A stretch of 64,000 nt of DNA from CAZABP01 sp964483245 (GTDB lineage: Bacteria > Planctomycetota > UBA1135 > UBA2386). Each line of letters opens with the position of its first letter. Positions within the stretch are counted from its first letter, which is position 1. Of the stretch, positions 34,089 to 43,303 are shown one piece after another. Below the pieces are notes generated by a model. It was not told where the DNA came from. It saw only the letters and a list, made by a program, of their open reading frames with translations, and searched no databases. A program made the translations under genes and the position numbers. The stretch covers positions 1 through 64,000 of the forward strand of contig CAZABP010000019.1 in NCBI GenBank assembly GCA_964483245.1. Direction: 5' to 3'.

Positions 34089-37000
34089 GCAGCGATTTCG
34101 AAGCACGCGAGCTGACGCGGTTTCTGGCCTGCTTTGCCAAGGACGTCGCGGCCGGCAATGAGCGCACGCTGGAGGAGTACGTGGCGCAGTTCCCCAACTG
34201 CGCCGATGCGGTTCGGCGCGAACATGCCGCGCTGCAGGGAGAGGGTCCGGAGACTCCGGCGCTCGCCGGTCTGGAGCGCTTCCGCCTACTGCGCGTGCTC
34301 GGGCGCGGCGGTCAGGCGACCGTGCACCTTGCCGAAGACCTGCAGCTCGGCCGGCAGGTGGCGCTGAAGCTGCTGCATGGCGGCTGGCTGCCACGCCGCA
34401 AGCTGGAACGCCTGCGCCGCGAAGCCAAGGCCGCCTCGCGCACCGACCATCCGGGGATCTGCACGGTCTACGACACCGGAGCCGTCGGCGACACCACCTG
34501 GATCTCGATGCGGTACGTGAGCGGCGAGACGCTGGCGAGCCGGATCGCTAGTGGGCACCGGTTCCTCCCCGACGCGCTGCTGCTGTTCTTCGAGGCGGCG
34601 GCGCTGGCGCTGCACGCGGCGCACCTGGCGGGCGTGGTGCACCGCGACATCAAGCCTGCCAATCTGATGGTGACCCCGGAGTTGCAGCCAGTCGTGCTCG
34701 ACTTCGGGCTGGCTTCGCTGGCCGGTAGTGACGAGGCCACGCTGACGTTGAGCGGCGAGTTGATGGGCACGCCTTCGTACATGTCGCCGGAGACGATCCA
34801 CGGCGGCAAACAGCCCGGTCCGACCGCCGACATCTACGCGCTCGGGATCACGATGTACGAAGCCCTGACGATGCAGCGGCCGTTCGATCGGGCCACGCGG
34901 GACAGCACGTTCGCCGCGATCCGCGACGAGCCGCTGCCGGATCCACGCCGGTTCGATCCGCGGATCCCGCGCGATGTGCGCACGGTGCTGGAGACTGCTA
35001 CCGAGAAGGAACCGGCGCGGCGTTACCAAAGCGCAGCCGACCTGGCAGAGGACCTGCGCCGCGTGCGCGAGCGGATCCCGGTCCGCGCGCGGCCGGCCGG
35101 CTCGCTGCGCCGCGCGGTGCAATGGGTCCGGCGGCATCCCGTGGCCAGCATGCTGTCCGTCGTGATCGGCACTTCGCTCGCGATCTCGTCGACAGCCGCC
35201 TGGCACGCGATGCAGGCCAATGTGCTGGCCGAGCAACGCCGCATCACCGCGGAGCGCGAGGCGTACGTCGCGAAGATCGCGGGGGTGGCGCTGGCGGTGG
35301 AGAACGGCAACCCGATCCTCGGGCGCAGTCTGCTGGCTTCGGCGCCATCTGCGCTGTGGAACTGGGAAGCCAGGTACCTGGCGGCGCGCCTGGACACCAC
35401 CACGACCCGGATTCAGTCGAGCAGGCCATGGATCACTGCCGGCTTCGCCGCGAGCGGCAGCCTGGTCGCAACCGTCGACCAGGATGGCTTGGCGCAGACC
35501 TGGTCCGTTCCCGATGGCTTGCTTGCAACGACGCGGAGCCTGGCGGAGCGACTGGCCGGGCCGGCTGTGTTCGCCGACGACGGCAGGCTGCTCGTCGGAA
35601 CCGGCGGTACCCCCGGCGCCCTGCGCCTGCTCTGGTTCGACGCCGACACCGGCAGCTTGCTGCGCGAGCTCGAGGGATCCGGGAAGCGGGCCAGCTCGCT
35701 GGCGGTGTCGCCCGATGGTCAGACCATCGCCTATTCAGGAGACGGCACATGGGTGGCAAGTGCCGCCGGTGCCTCCGCACCTACCAAGGTCGGCCGGTCC
35801 AACTACGCACCGCTCGCCTTCAGCCACGACGGACGTCGGATCGCGCTGGGTCTCAACGGGAACTCGCGCACGATCGGCAGCGGACTGGTCGCGACCTGGG
35901 AGGTGGAACCAGGCCGGTTGGTGCCACAGATGCACAAGTTGAATCCGCTGCGCGTGGATGCGCTTGCGCTGAGCGAGGATGGCCGGCTCGTGCTGTCAGG
36001 CTCGCCTGACAAGCGAGTCGCCCTGCACGAACTCGCGACCGGCAACGGCGTGACCGAGTTCCGCGGTCATGCCGGCGAAGTCACTGCGGTCGCCTTCGCT
36101 CCGGGTGAGCGCCGGATCGCCAGTGCGGCGACCGACCTGACGGTGCGGGTGTGGGAGGCGCAGTCCGGACTGTGCACGGCCATGCTGTTCGGTGCCGGAT
36201 CACGCGTGGACGGGCTCGCGTTCCACGGCCAGGATCTGCTGCTGGCGCGCTGCGGTGACGCGGCGCTGGTGTGGGATCTCCATCGCACGAGCGACCCGAC
36301 CGTGCTCGCGGGGCATGGCAGCTTCGTCTATGGGGTCGCCTACGTGGCTGGTGGCAGGCGGCTGGTCACGGGTTCGTGGGATGGCACGCTGCGCGCATGG
36401 GATGCGCAGAGCGGGGACGACCTGGGGATTCTCCAGACCGGCGCGCAGACCATCCTCGCGCTGGCCGCGGACGACGGCGCAGCCTGGATCGCGAGTGCCC
36501 ACGAGATGGACATCCGCATCTGGGACCGCGACAGCGGTGCCTTGCTGCGCACCCTGGCCTTCGAGCCCGCCGAGCGAGTGAACGCGCTCGCCGTCGGGGA
36601 TCGTGGCAGGTTGCTGGCGGCCCGCAGCAACGGGCAGGTCGCGCTGTGGCGGATGCCGGCGGGGGAGCTGCTCGTAGCCTGGCGGAGCGCCAGCTCGCTG
36701 GAGTTCATGTTCAACTCGGTGGCGTTCTCGCCCGACGCGCGTTGGCTTGCCACGGATGGGCCGGGGAATGCGATCACGTTGTGGGATCTCGCCAAGGGCC
36801 GGGCGCCGACCCGGCTGCAGGGCATCAAGCACGAAGTGACCCGCATCGTCTTCGACGAGGCCGGCCGCCTGCTCGCTGCGGGCACCCAGGGCGGTGAGAT
36901 CCGGATCTGGGAGGTAGGCACCTGGGTCGAGCGCGCCGTGATCCAAGCGCATCCGAATGCCGTGTGGGCGCTCACGTTCACGCCCGACGGCACCAGGCTC

Positions 37001-37357
37001 GCCAGCGGTGCACATGACGCCACGATCCGACTCTGGGATCTCGTCGCGTGCCAGCAGACGATCCTGCTGAGCGGACATGCCGACTACGTGTTCGCGCTGC
37101 AGTTCTCTCCCGATGGCGCGCAGCTCGCGAGCGCATCCGGGGACGGCACCGCGCGGATCTGGGACACCACACCCAGGCACATCAGGGTCCGCGCGCAGGT
37201 GGCATCGAACAGGCAACACGCGGATGCGCGGACCCTGCTCGCGCGCCTACGCGAGGAACAGACCGACCCGGCGGCGATCGCAGCCCGCCTGCGCAGCGAC
37301 GCTTCGCTCGGGCCCGAGCTGCGCGAAGCCGCCCTGCGTGAGCTGCTGCCCCGTTGA
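34085..37357 (+). CDS. Membrane Ser/Thr protein kinase with C-terminal WD40 propeller(s)
   Basis: About 1090 residues from a GTG that overlaps the sigma gene. The kinase domain is at ~66-330: GRGGQATVHLAED loop, VALKLL Lys, VVHRDIKPANLM catalytic loop, LDFGLAS, GTPSYMSPE. All catalytic residues are present. A membrane helix lies at ~353-373 (SMLSVVIGTSLAISSTAAWH). After a short coil the rest holds roughly a dozen WD40 units with endings such as LTVRVWEA, GTLRAWDA, ATIRLWDL and GTARIWDT, enough for one or two propellers. Topology suggests the propeller senses the periplasm and the kinase signals inside, controlling the adjacent ECF factor. Confidence 0.92.
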   Translation: MSSDFEARELTRFLACFAKDVAAGNERTLEEYVAQFPNCADAVRREHAALQGEGPETPALAGLERFRLLRVLGRGGQATVHLAEDLQLGRQVALKLLHGGWLPRRKLERLRREAKAASRTDHPGICTVYDTGAVGDTTWISMRYVSGETLASRIASGHRFLPDALLLFFEAAALALHAAHLAGVVHRDIKPANLMVTPELQPVVLDFGLASLAGSDEATLTLSGELMGTPSYMSPETIHGGKQPGPTADIYALGITMYEALTMQRPFDRATRDSTFAAIRDEPLPDPRRFDPRIPRDVRTVLETATEKEPARRYQSAADLAEDLRRVRERIPVRARPAGSLRRAVQWVRRHPVASMLSVVIGTSLAISSTAAWHAMQANVLAEQRRITAEREAYVAKIAGVALAVENGNPILGRSLLASAPSALWNWEARYLAARLDTTTTRIQSSRPWITAGFAASGSLVATVDQDGLAQTWSVPDGLLATTRSLAERLAGPAVFADDGRLLVGTGGTPGALRLLWFDADTGSLLRELEGSGKRASSLAVSPDGQTIAYSGDGTWVASAAGASAPTKVGRSNYAPLAFSHDGRRIALGLNGNSRTIGSGLVATWEVEPGRLVPQMHKLNPLRVDALALSEDGRLVLSGSPDKRVALHELATGNGVTEFRGHAGEVTAVAFAPGERRIASAATDLTVRVWEAQSGLCTAMLFGAGSRVDGLAFHGQDLLLARCGDAALVWDLHRTSDPTVLAGHGSFVYGVAYVAGGRRLVTGSWDGTLRAWDAQSGDDLGILQTGAQTILALAADDGAAWIASAHEMDIRIWDRDSGALLRTLAFEPAERVNALAVGDRGRLLAARSNGQVALWRMPAGELLVAWRSASSLEFMFNSVAFSPDARWLATDGPGNAITLWDLAKGRAPTRLQGIKHEVTRIVFDEAGRLLAAGTQGGEIRIWEVGTWVERAVIQAHPNAVWALTFTPDGTRLASGAHDATIRLWDLVACQQTILLSGHADYVFALQFSPDGAQLASASGDGTARIWDTTPRHIRVRAQVASNRQHADARTLLARLREEQTDPAAIAARLRSDASLGPELREAALRELLPR

Positions 37358-37444
37358 GCTGGATCAGCGGATCGGACCCCCGCGAAGCCCTGTGCCGCAG
37401 GGTCATGGGGATGCGATCCGTGCGCCAGCCGACGGATCCCGACG

Positions 37445-38239
37445 CTACGGCTCGAGGATCCGCCGCCTGAGCCCCGCTGGGAGCTCACCCCGCGCGAGCT
37501 GCTCGCACGCATCCTGCGCGACATCCAGTGTCGCGAACACCGAGCGGCAGCGCTCGCAGATCAGGTTCCGCAGTTCCGGTGCGTCGACGCCGCGGTCGAG
37601 TGCGTGCTGCTTCGTGCGCAGCAGGTCGACGCACACCTGGCGCGCATAGGCCGGCGCCGTCGCGGGGCGGGACGGCAGCGTGCCTTCGAGCGCCTTGCGG
37701 AGCACGAGGCGGGCGCGGTGCAGCCGGGTCTTCACGGTCGCCGGCTTGACGCCCAGGATCCGCGCGACGGTCGCGACCGGCAGGCCAAGGATCTCCTTCA
37801 ACACGACGCAGAGCCGGAACGGCAGCGGCAGCGCGGCCACGGCGTTGCCGACCCGCTGGATGCTCTCGGCGCGCAGCGGACCGGGATCCGGCTCGGCCAT
37901 CCGGCTCTCGGCGAACGGCGAGAGCTCGTCGAGCGACGCGATCCGGACCGGCTCCCCGGCGCGACGCCGGTGCATCCGCTGGCAGATCCTGGCCGCGATC
38001 GTGAACAGCCAGGCGGCCGGATCCCCGTCGCCGCGGAACTGGCCCCACTTCCGCAGCGCCTGCAGGAACGTCTCCTGGACCAGGTCCTCGGCCTCACCCG
38101 GCCCACGGCACAGACGCCTTGCCACGGCGTAGAGCCGGCCGCCGTGCGAATCGACGAGCGACGCAATTGCCGCACGCGGCGGAAGTTTCTCGTCCGCCGG
38201 GGAACCGGCCGGACGTGCTGTGTCTCCTGGCCTGTGCAT
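37445..38239 (-). CDS. ECF sigma factor with C-terminal Cys-rich (zinc-finger-like) extension
   Basis: 264 residues. Region 2 is GGRLYAVARRLCRGPGEAEDLVQETFLQALRKW; region 4 is LPLPFRLCVVLKEILGLPVATVARILGVKPATVKTRLHRAR. The last ~65 residues are not part of a normal ECF factor: VCVDLLRTKQHALDRG, then LICERCRSVFATLDVAQDAC. The Cys-x2-Cys and helical spacing resemble ZAS-type anti-sigma zinc domains, as if a small anti-sigma domain were fused to its own sigma factor; the usual His before the CxxC is not obvious. The start at 38239 is only 15 bp from the start of the divergent yeeE gene. An internal start is possible but no better codon is evident. Confidence 0.87.
   Translation of the reverse strand: MHRPGDTARPAGSPADEKLPPRAAIASLVDSHGGRLYAVARRLCRGPGEAEDLVQETFLQALRKWGQFRGDGDPAAWLFTIAARICQRMHRRRAGEPVRIASLDELSPFAESRMAEPDPGPLRAESIQRVGNAVAALPLPFRLCVVLKEILGLPVATVARILGVKPATVKTRLHRARLVLRKALEGTLPSRPATAPAYARQVCVDLLRTKQHALDRGVDAPELRNLICERCRSVFATLDVAQDACEQLARGELPAGLRRRILEP
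38201..38225 (+). promoter_or_regulatory. Candidate ECF-sigma promoter for the YeeE/YedE pair
   Basis: GGAAC (38201-38205), 16-nt spacer, GTCT (38222-38225). This matches the general ECF promoter form (AAC-containing -35, GTC-type -10). It lies on the plus strand within the first codons of the divergent ECF gene. Transcription would start near 38233 and give a short leader containing AGGAGG (38241-38246) ahead of the ATG at 38255. Confidence 0.5.
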
Positions 38240-38254
38240 GAGGAGGCAAACGTA

Positions 38255-38812
38255 ATGCAGTCGTTGCTACGACGACCCCGCTGGTCGCCCTACCTGGTCG
38301 GCGCCGGCATCGGGGTCCTGTCTTGGATCACGTTCGCACTGATGGGCCAGGCGCTCGGGACGTCGACCAGCTTCCCGCGCGTCGCCGGGGCGACGGAGTC
38401 GCTCGTGGCACCCGACCACGTCGCGGCGAACCCCTACTACACGAAGCTGCTCGGGACCGCGGCCGCGGCCAAGCCGCTGTTCGACTGGCAGCTCGCGCTG
38501 GTCATCGCGCTGTTCTTCGGCGCCTTGATCGCGGCGAAGCTCGGCGGCGAGAAGTTCCGCGAGCGCGTGCCAGCGCTGTGGAAGTGGCGTTTCGGCGATT
38601 CGAAGCTCCGGCGCTACGGAATGGCATTCCTCGGTGGCGCGCTGCTGCTGTTCGGCGCGCGGATGGCCGACGGCTGCACGTCGGGGCACTCGATCTCCGG
38701 CGGCATGCAGCTGGCGGTGTCGTCGTGGGTGTTCACGGCGGCGCTGTTCACGACCGGCATCCTGACCGCGTTCCTGATGTTCGGCAGGGAGGGCAAGCAC
38801 CATGTTCGCTGA
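38255..38812 (+). CDS. YeeE/YedE-family sulfur-transport-like membrane protein, first half
   Basis: 185 residues, about four membrane helices. A strong AGGAGG ribosome site precedes the ATG. The block ARMADGCTSGHSISGGMQLAVSSW has the conserved Cys and GHSISG of YeeE/YedE proteins, which carry thiosulfate or other sulfur compounds through Cys relays. It overlaps the following gene by 11 bp; together they equal one full YeeE/YedE protein, split in two as in many bacteria. Regulation by the divergent ECF factor is suggested by the promoter match. Confidence 0.85.
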   Translation: MQSLLRRPRWSPYLVGAGIGVLSWITFALMGQALGTSTSFPRVAGATESLVAPDHVAANPYYTKLLGTAAAAKPLFDWQLALVIALFFGALIAAKLGGEKFRERVPALWKWRFGDSKLRRYGMAFLGGALLLFGARMADGCTSGHSISGGMQLAVSSWVFTAALFTTGILTAFLMFGREGKHHVR

Positions 38813-39374
38813 TCCGTTGGTCCTGTTGTTCGGCGCGCTGACCGGCCTGCTGTTCGGCTTCCTGCTGCAGAAGGGCGGCGTCACGCGCTACTCGACGATC
38901 CTCGGCCAGTTCCTGCTCGCCGACTTCACGGTCGTGAAGGTCATGCTGACCGCGATCGTGACCGGTGCGATCGGGCTCTACGGGATGAAGGCGCTGGGTG
39001 TGGAGTTCGCGCTGCACATCAAGGCGGCGACGCTGCTCGCCAACGCGCTCGGCGGCGCGATCTTCGGGGTGGGGATGGCGATCCTCGGCTACTGCCCGGG
39101 GACCGGCGTCGCGGCGCTCGGGGACGGCTCGCGGCACGTCGTGCCCGGGTTGTTCGGGATGCTGGCCGGCGGTGCGTTGTATGCCGAGGCGTATCCGTGG
39201 CTGAAGGCAAACGTCCTGGGCGTCGCCGACTACGGCAAGGTCACGCTCGCCGACGGTGGGTTGTCGCCGTGGTGGCTGATCGCCGGCTTCGCGGCCCTGT
39301 CGGTCGTGCTGTTCCTCGCGCTCGAGCTCTGGGAGCGGCGGCGCGGCGCGCCGCAGCAGCCACAGGCGGCGTGA
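38802..39374 (+). CDS. YeeE/YedE-family membrane protein, second half
   Basis: 190 residues, about five helices. Starts MFADPLVLLFGALTGLLFGFLLQKGGVTRY, a typical family opening, and has the second conserved Cys in GMAILGYCPGTGVAALGDG. It would pair with the upstream subunit. No sulfurtransferase (TusA or rhodanese) gene lies beside it, so the transported compound is only inferred from the family. The last residues are a short polar tail (RRGAPQQPQAA). Confidence 0.85.
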   Translation: MFADPLVLLFGALTGLLFGFLLQKGGVTRYSTILGQFLLADFTVVKVMLTAIVTGAIGLYGMKALGVEFALHIKAATLLANALGGAIFGVGMAILGYCPGTGVAALGDGSRHVVPGLFGMLAGGALYAEAYPWLKANVLGVADYGKVTLADGGLSPWWLIAGFAALSVVLFLALELWERRRGAPQQPQAA

Positions 39375-39386
39375 GCAGCACGGAGG

Positions 39387-40244
39387 TCACACTTCCAGGC
39401 CGGCGGCGCGCAGCGTGTTGCGCAGCAGCATCGCGATCGTGACCGGGCCGACGCCGCCCGGCACCGGCGTCAGCCAGCCGGCCGTCTCCCGCGCCGATTC
39501 GAAGTCGACGTCGCCGACGACGCGGCCGTCCGGCAGGCGGTTGATCCCGATGTCGATGACGGTCGCGCCGGGCCGGATCATGTCGCCGCGGATCAGGCCG
39601 GCCTTGCCGACGGCGACGACCAGGATCTCGGCCGCGCGGACGTGGTGCGGCAGGTCGCGCGTCCCGACATGGCAGACGGTCACGGTCGCGAGCCGGTGCA
39701 GCAGCAGCAGCGCGATCGGCTTGCCGACGATCTCGCTGTGGCCGACGACGACGACCTCGGCGCCGCGCAGGTCGGTGCTGCCGGTCGCCTGCTGACGCGC
39801 CTCGAGGATCAGCAGCTCGGCTGCCGCCGCCGTGCACGGCAGCAGCCGCGGCTCGCGATACAGGATCGCGCCCATGTTCGAGGGGTTCATCCCCTCGACG
39901 TCCTTGCGTCGCGAGACGAGCCCCTGCACGTGGCGCGGGTCGATCGCCGGCGGCAGCGGGCGCTGCACGATGATCCCGGTCACCTGCGCGTCGTCGTTCA
40001 GCGCGTCGATCGCGCGCAGCAGCGCCGGCTCCGGCGTGTCGCCAGGCAGGCACACACGCTCGAATCCGATCCCCAGTTCGGCAGCTGCGCGCGCCTGGTT
40101 GCGGACGTAGACGTCGGCGGCGGCGTGATCGCCGACCTCGACCGAGACGAGCTTGATCCGGTCGGGGAACGCGCGGCGCGCCTGCGCGAGCTCGGCGCGG
40201 ATCCGGGCGGCGATCGTCTTGCCGTCGATGATCTGGGCGGGCAC
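39387..40244 (-). CDS. folD: Bifunctional methylenetetrahydrofolate dehydrogenase / methenyltetrahydrofolate cyclohydrolase
   Basis: About 285 residues. Motifs: Tyr and Lys of the active site in the N-terminal domain (VGDHAAADVYVRNQARAAAE has Tyr; the usual K-x-K after it reads RNQAR), GIIVQRPLPPAID, KDVEGMNPSNMG, VVVVGHSEIVGKPIALLLL (NADP site, usually GRSxIVGxP) and PGGVGPVTIAMLL. It makes 10-formyl-THF. The position that is Lys in most FolD proteins (YVxxKxK) appears as Gln-Ala-Arg, which is unusual and worth checking. A GTG at 40244 is used as start, giving PAQIIDGKTIA near the N-terminus. Confidence 0.88.
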   Translation of the reverse strand: MPAQIIDGKTIAARIRAELAQARRAFPDRIKLVSVEVGDHAAADVYVRNQARAAAELGIGFERVCLPGDTPEPALLRAIDALNDDAQVTGIIVQRPLPPAIDPRHVQGLVSRRKDVEGMNPSNMGAILYREPRLLPCTAAAAELLILEARQQATGSTDLRGAEVVVVGHSEIVGKPIALLLLHRLATVTVCHVGTRDLPHHVRAAEILVVAVGKAGLIRGDMIRPGATVIDIGINRLPDGRVVGDVDFESARETAGWLTPVPGGVGPVTIAMLLRNTLRAAGLEV

Positions 40245-40319
40245 TGTGCTGCGGTCGGTCGGGCGGTCGGTGGACGGTTCGGCCGGCGGACGATACCCGC
40301 GCCGACCCCGCGACGAAGC

Positions 40320-41120
40320 ATGTACGACGATCGCCCGCATCTCGCGTTTCCCCGCCTGACGCCGGCCGTCAAGCTGCTGCTGATCGCGAACGGGGCGGTC
40401 TTCGTCCTCAACATGATCGTGACGGGCCGGCTGGCCGAGTGGCTCGGGCTGTCCTGGGAGAACGTTGCGGATGCATACGGGCTCGGCGTGCTGCGGTTGC
40501 TGACGTATCAGTTCGTGCACGACTTCATCAGCCCGGGTCACATCCTCTTCAACATGCTGACGCTGTACTTCTTCGGCACGATGGTCGAGGAAGAAGTCGG
40601 TCGGCGGCGATTCCTGCGCCTCAATGTGATGTCCGGCGTCGTCGGGGGGGGCATGCAGTTGCTGCTGGCGCTCGCGTTTGCGCGGGATCCGATCACGATC
40701 GGCGCGAGCGGTTGCGTCTATGGCGTCATGGCGTGGGCCGCGCTCACGCATCCGCGCGCGACGGTGATCCTGATCGTGTTCCCGATCCGCTTGGGCGTGC
40801 TCGTCGCGGTCCTCGTCGGTATCGGCATCTACATGACCTACGTCGAGCTGGTCACCGGCTTGCCCACAGGAACCGCGCACGGCGGTCACCTCGGCGGCGC
40901 GCTCTGGGGCTTCGTCGCCTGGAAGCTCGCGCGGCTCGGCTTCGATCCCTGGCGCCGGATCGACTCCTGGCGCGAGTCCCGCGCCCGCGCGGCCGCGGCG
41001 CGCCGCCGGCAGCGCCTCGACGAGCTGCTCGACAAGGTCCACCGCCAGGGGATCACCGCACTGTCCGGTTCGGAACGCCGGTTCCTGCAGCGGGCGAGCC
41101 AGGACCTGCGTGATCGCTAG
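40320..41120 (+). CDS. Rhomboid-family intramembrane serine protease
   Basis: 266 residues with about six helices. Catalytic Ser lies in TIGASGCVYGVMAW (GxSx) and His in TGTAHGGHLGGALWGF. The HILFNMLTLYFFG segment carries the conserved Asn. The C-terminal ~65 residues are Arg-rich and helical (RRQRLDELLDKVHRQGITALSGSERRFLQRAS), a form found in many planctomycete and acidobacterial rhomboids. It cleaves membrane proteins within or near their helices. It is divergent from folD, 75 bp away. Confidence 0.9.
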   Translation: MYDDRPHLAFPRLTPAVKLLLIANGAVFVLNMIVTGRLAEWLGLSWENVADAYGLGVLRLLTYQFVHDFISPGHILFNMLTLYFFGTMVEEEVGRRRFLRLNVMSGVVGGGMQLLLALAFARDPITIGASGCVYGVMAWAALTHPRATVILIVFPIRLGVLVAVLVGIGIYMTYVELVTGLPTGTAHGGHLGGALWGFVAWKLARLGFDPWRRIDSWRESRARAAAARRRQRLDELLDKVHRQGITALSGSERRFLQRASQDLRDR

Positions 41121-41145
41121 GATTGGCGGCCCTTTCCTCCGCGCC

Positions 41146-43278
41146 ATGAAGATCACCCGCCTGCTCGCACTCTCCGTCTGCCTCGCGGCGCTCCCCTCCC
41201 TTCCGGCCCAGGACGACTACAACACGTTCGTCACCAAGCTCAGCAAAGCGCTCGAGTACAAGGACGAGAAGGGGATCGACAAGGCGATCAAGGAAGCCGC
41301 GCACCACGCGCTGCTGCACTACGAGATGCTCGTGCGCGACGCCGAGTACGGCAGCGGCGGCGACTCGGTGCGCGAGACGATGCGCCTGATGCAGGAGTCG
41401 TGGAAGCGCCTGTGGAACACCGAGACCCTCGAGCGCGTGCAGCGGTTCATCGGTCTCAACGGCGGCTCGACGCTGCAGCAGGTCGACAAGGCGGTCGAGA
41501 ACCTGAACAAGCTCTACACGATGCGTGACCAGGCGACCGCCAACAAGGATCGCGCCGGGCTCGCGACGTTGAAGGGGAACGCGTTCGACCTCGCCAACCA
41601 GATCGAGCGGCTCGGCCATGCGTATCGCGCGGCCGAGACCTGGGCGCTGGCGGCCGACATCCTGTACCGGATGACGGAGCCTTCGATCGACGAGCGGCGC
41701 GATGGCGTGTTCGCGCTCGAGCGTTTCATGGAGCAGCGCAAGGAGTGGGACTGGACCAAGGACACCGCGTACCTGCAGAACCAGAACCTGCTGAAGTACC
41801 GCAAGGACGAGCTGGAGCGTGACCTCGCCGACCAGAAGAAGCGCGAGGAAGCGGGCTACAAGCCGGACGTCAAGGGCGCAGACGCGCTCGTGATGCCGAA
41901 CGCGGTCGAGGAGATCCAGCCGCTCGAGTTCAAGCCGCTGAAGGAGCCGCAGCAGGATCTGTTCTGGCGCGGTGGGCCGACGCCGGCGCTGTGGATCGGG
42001 TTCGTCGTGCGCGACCATGGCCCGGAGCAGCTCGCCTGGTTCCGCGGCGCCAACCTGTTCCTGATGTGGGAGGGGGGCAACAAGTACGGGATCACGACCA
42101 ACGGCACCGAGGCGGACCCGGCGAAGGCGGACCTGACGCCGGTGCAGGCCGCCGGCAAGCTGCGCCAGCCGAGCACGTTCTTCCTCGATCCGGACCACAA
42201 GCGGCAGTACGCGATGTGGTTCTATCTGCCGGGCGAGAGCGAGCCGATGATGGGTCTGAACCACAATCTCGCGCCGCGCGAGAAGACCGACACCGACGCG
42301 CGCTCGGCGACGATCTACTACCTCAGCGCCGCGAGCTGGACTGCGAAGATCGGCGGTGAGACGGTCACGTTCTACGACGACAACAGCAACGGGAAGCTGT
42401 TCGAGGAGGACCCGATGGAGTACGGCCTGAAGGACCGTGCGCTCGGCAACCCCGAAGGGGACGGCATCCCGGTGCCGGCGTTCGACTCGATGCGGATCGG
42501 CAAGGGCCCGCTGCAGCCACTGTCGCGTTTCGTGCAGATCGGCGCGAAGTGGTACCACATGCGCCCGCACGAGGAGGGCGCGAAGGTCGGCATCCGCGAA
42601 CTGAACCCGGAGTTCTTCAAGACCGGCACGGTCGCGTTCAAGTGGAGCGGGCCGCCGGCGGCGAAGCCGGAGTCGGTGCTGCTGCGCGGGCGCGGGGAGT
42701 ACGCGACCGCCTGCTACAACATCGTCTCCAGCAAGCCGATCGCCGTGCCGGCCGGGGAGTACGACCTGGCGTTCGGCCGGATCCAGTCCGGCAAGGGGGC
42801 GCAGGTCATGTCGGCGACGATCGCCCAGGGGGAGTTCCCACGGCAGACGGTCGAGCCGGGCGGCACGCTCGCGGTGGAGTTCGGCGCCCCGTTCCGCCTC
42901 GAGTTCGTGCGCGGCGGCAGCGGCGACCAGATCGAGATCGACTCGCTGCGGTTCCGCGTGCTGGGCAAGTCGGGCGAGCTGTATGCACGGCTCAACAACG
43001 CGCCGCTGAACCTCGAGGTGCTGTGCAACAAGACGCCGAGCGCCAAGGGGGCGAAGACGATCGCCGAGTTCATCGCGATGCCCAACACCGAGATCCTGAA
43101 CGAGCTCGCGAAGGCGAACTCGGGCCTCGGCATCGAGGTCGGGTTCTTCCCGGTCGTCAAGGGCGCCGAGAAGGAGCACACCCGGCTGTTGATGGACCTG
43201 CCGATCAAGGGCGGCGTCGTCGGCCTGCAGGACCGCAAGCACAAGCTGTTCGGCAAGATCGAGCCGGTCTGGAAGTAG
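41146..43278 (+). CDS. Large secreted protein of unknown function
   Basis: 710 residues with a signal peptide (ITRLLALSVCLAALPSLPAQ). Residues ~22-250 are helical and charged (DKAIKEAAHHALLHYEML). The middle and C-terminal parts are beta-rich, and FYDDNSNGKLFEEDPMEY at ~410-427 looks like an EF-hand or Ca-binding loop (D-x-N-x-N-G-x-L-x-x-x-D). I recognise no family. It starts 25 bp after the rhomboid stop and ends 25 bp before serS, so it may be read together with them. Confidence 0.75.
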   Translation: MKITRLLALSVCLAALPSLPAQDDYNTFVTKLSKALEYKDEKGIDKAIKEAAHHALLHYEMLVRDAEYGSGGDSVRETMRLMQESWKRLWNTETLERVQRFIGLNGGSTLQQVDKAVENLNKLYTMRDQATANKDRAGLATLKGNAFDLANQIERLGHAYRAAETWALAADILYRMTEPSIDERRDGVFALERFMEQRKEWDWTKDTAYLQNQNLLKYRKDELERDLADQKKREEAGYKPDVKGADALVMPNAVEEIQPLEFKPLKEPQQDLFWRGGPTPALWIGFVVRDHGPEQLAWFRGANLFLMWEGGNKYGITTNGTEADPAKADLTPVQAAGKLRQPSTFFLDPDHKRQYAMWFYLPGESEPMMGLNHNLAPREKTDTDARSATIYYLSAASWTAKIGGETVTFYDDNSNGKLFEEDPMEYGLKDRALGNPEGDGIPVPAFDSMRIGKGPLQPLSRFVQIGAKWYHMRPHEEGAKVGIRELNPEFFKTGTVAFKWSGPPAAKPESVLLRGRGEYATACYNIVSSKPIAVPAGEYDLAFGRIQSGKGAQVMSATIAQGEFPRQTVEPGGTLAVEFGAPFRLEFVRGGSGDQIEIDSLRFRVLGKSGELYARLNNAPLNLEVLCNKTPSAKGAKTIAEFIAMPNTEILNELAKANSGLGIEVGFFPVVKGAEKEHTRLLMDLPIKGGVVGLQDRKHKLFGKIEPVWK

Positions 43279-43303
43279 CTGCGGCGGCGCGTAGAACCGC
43301 GGC

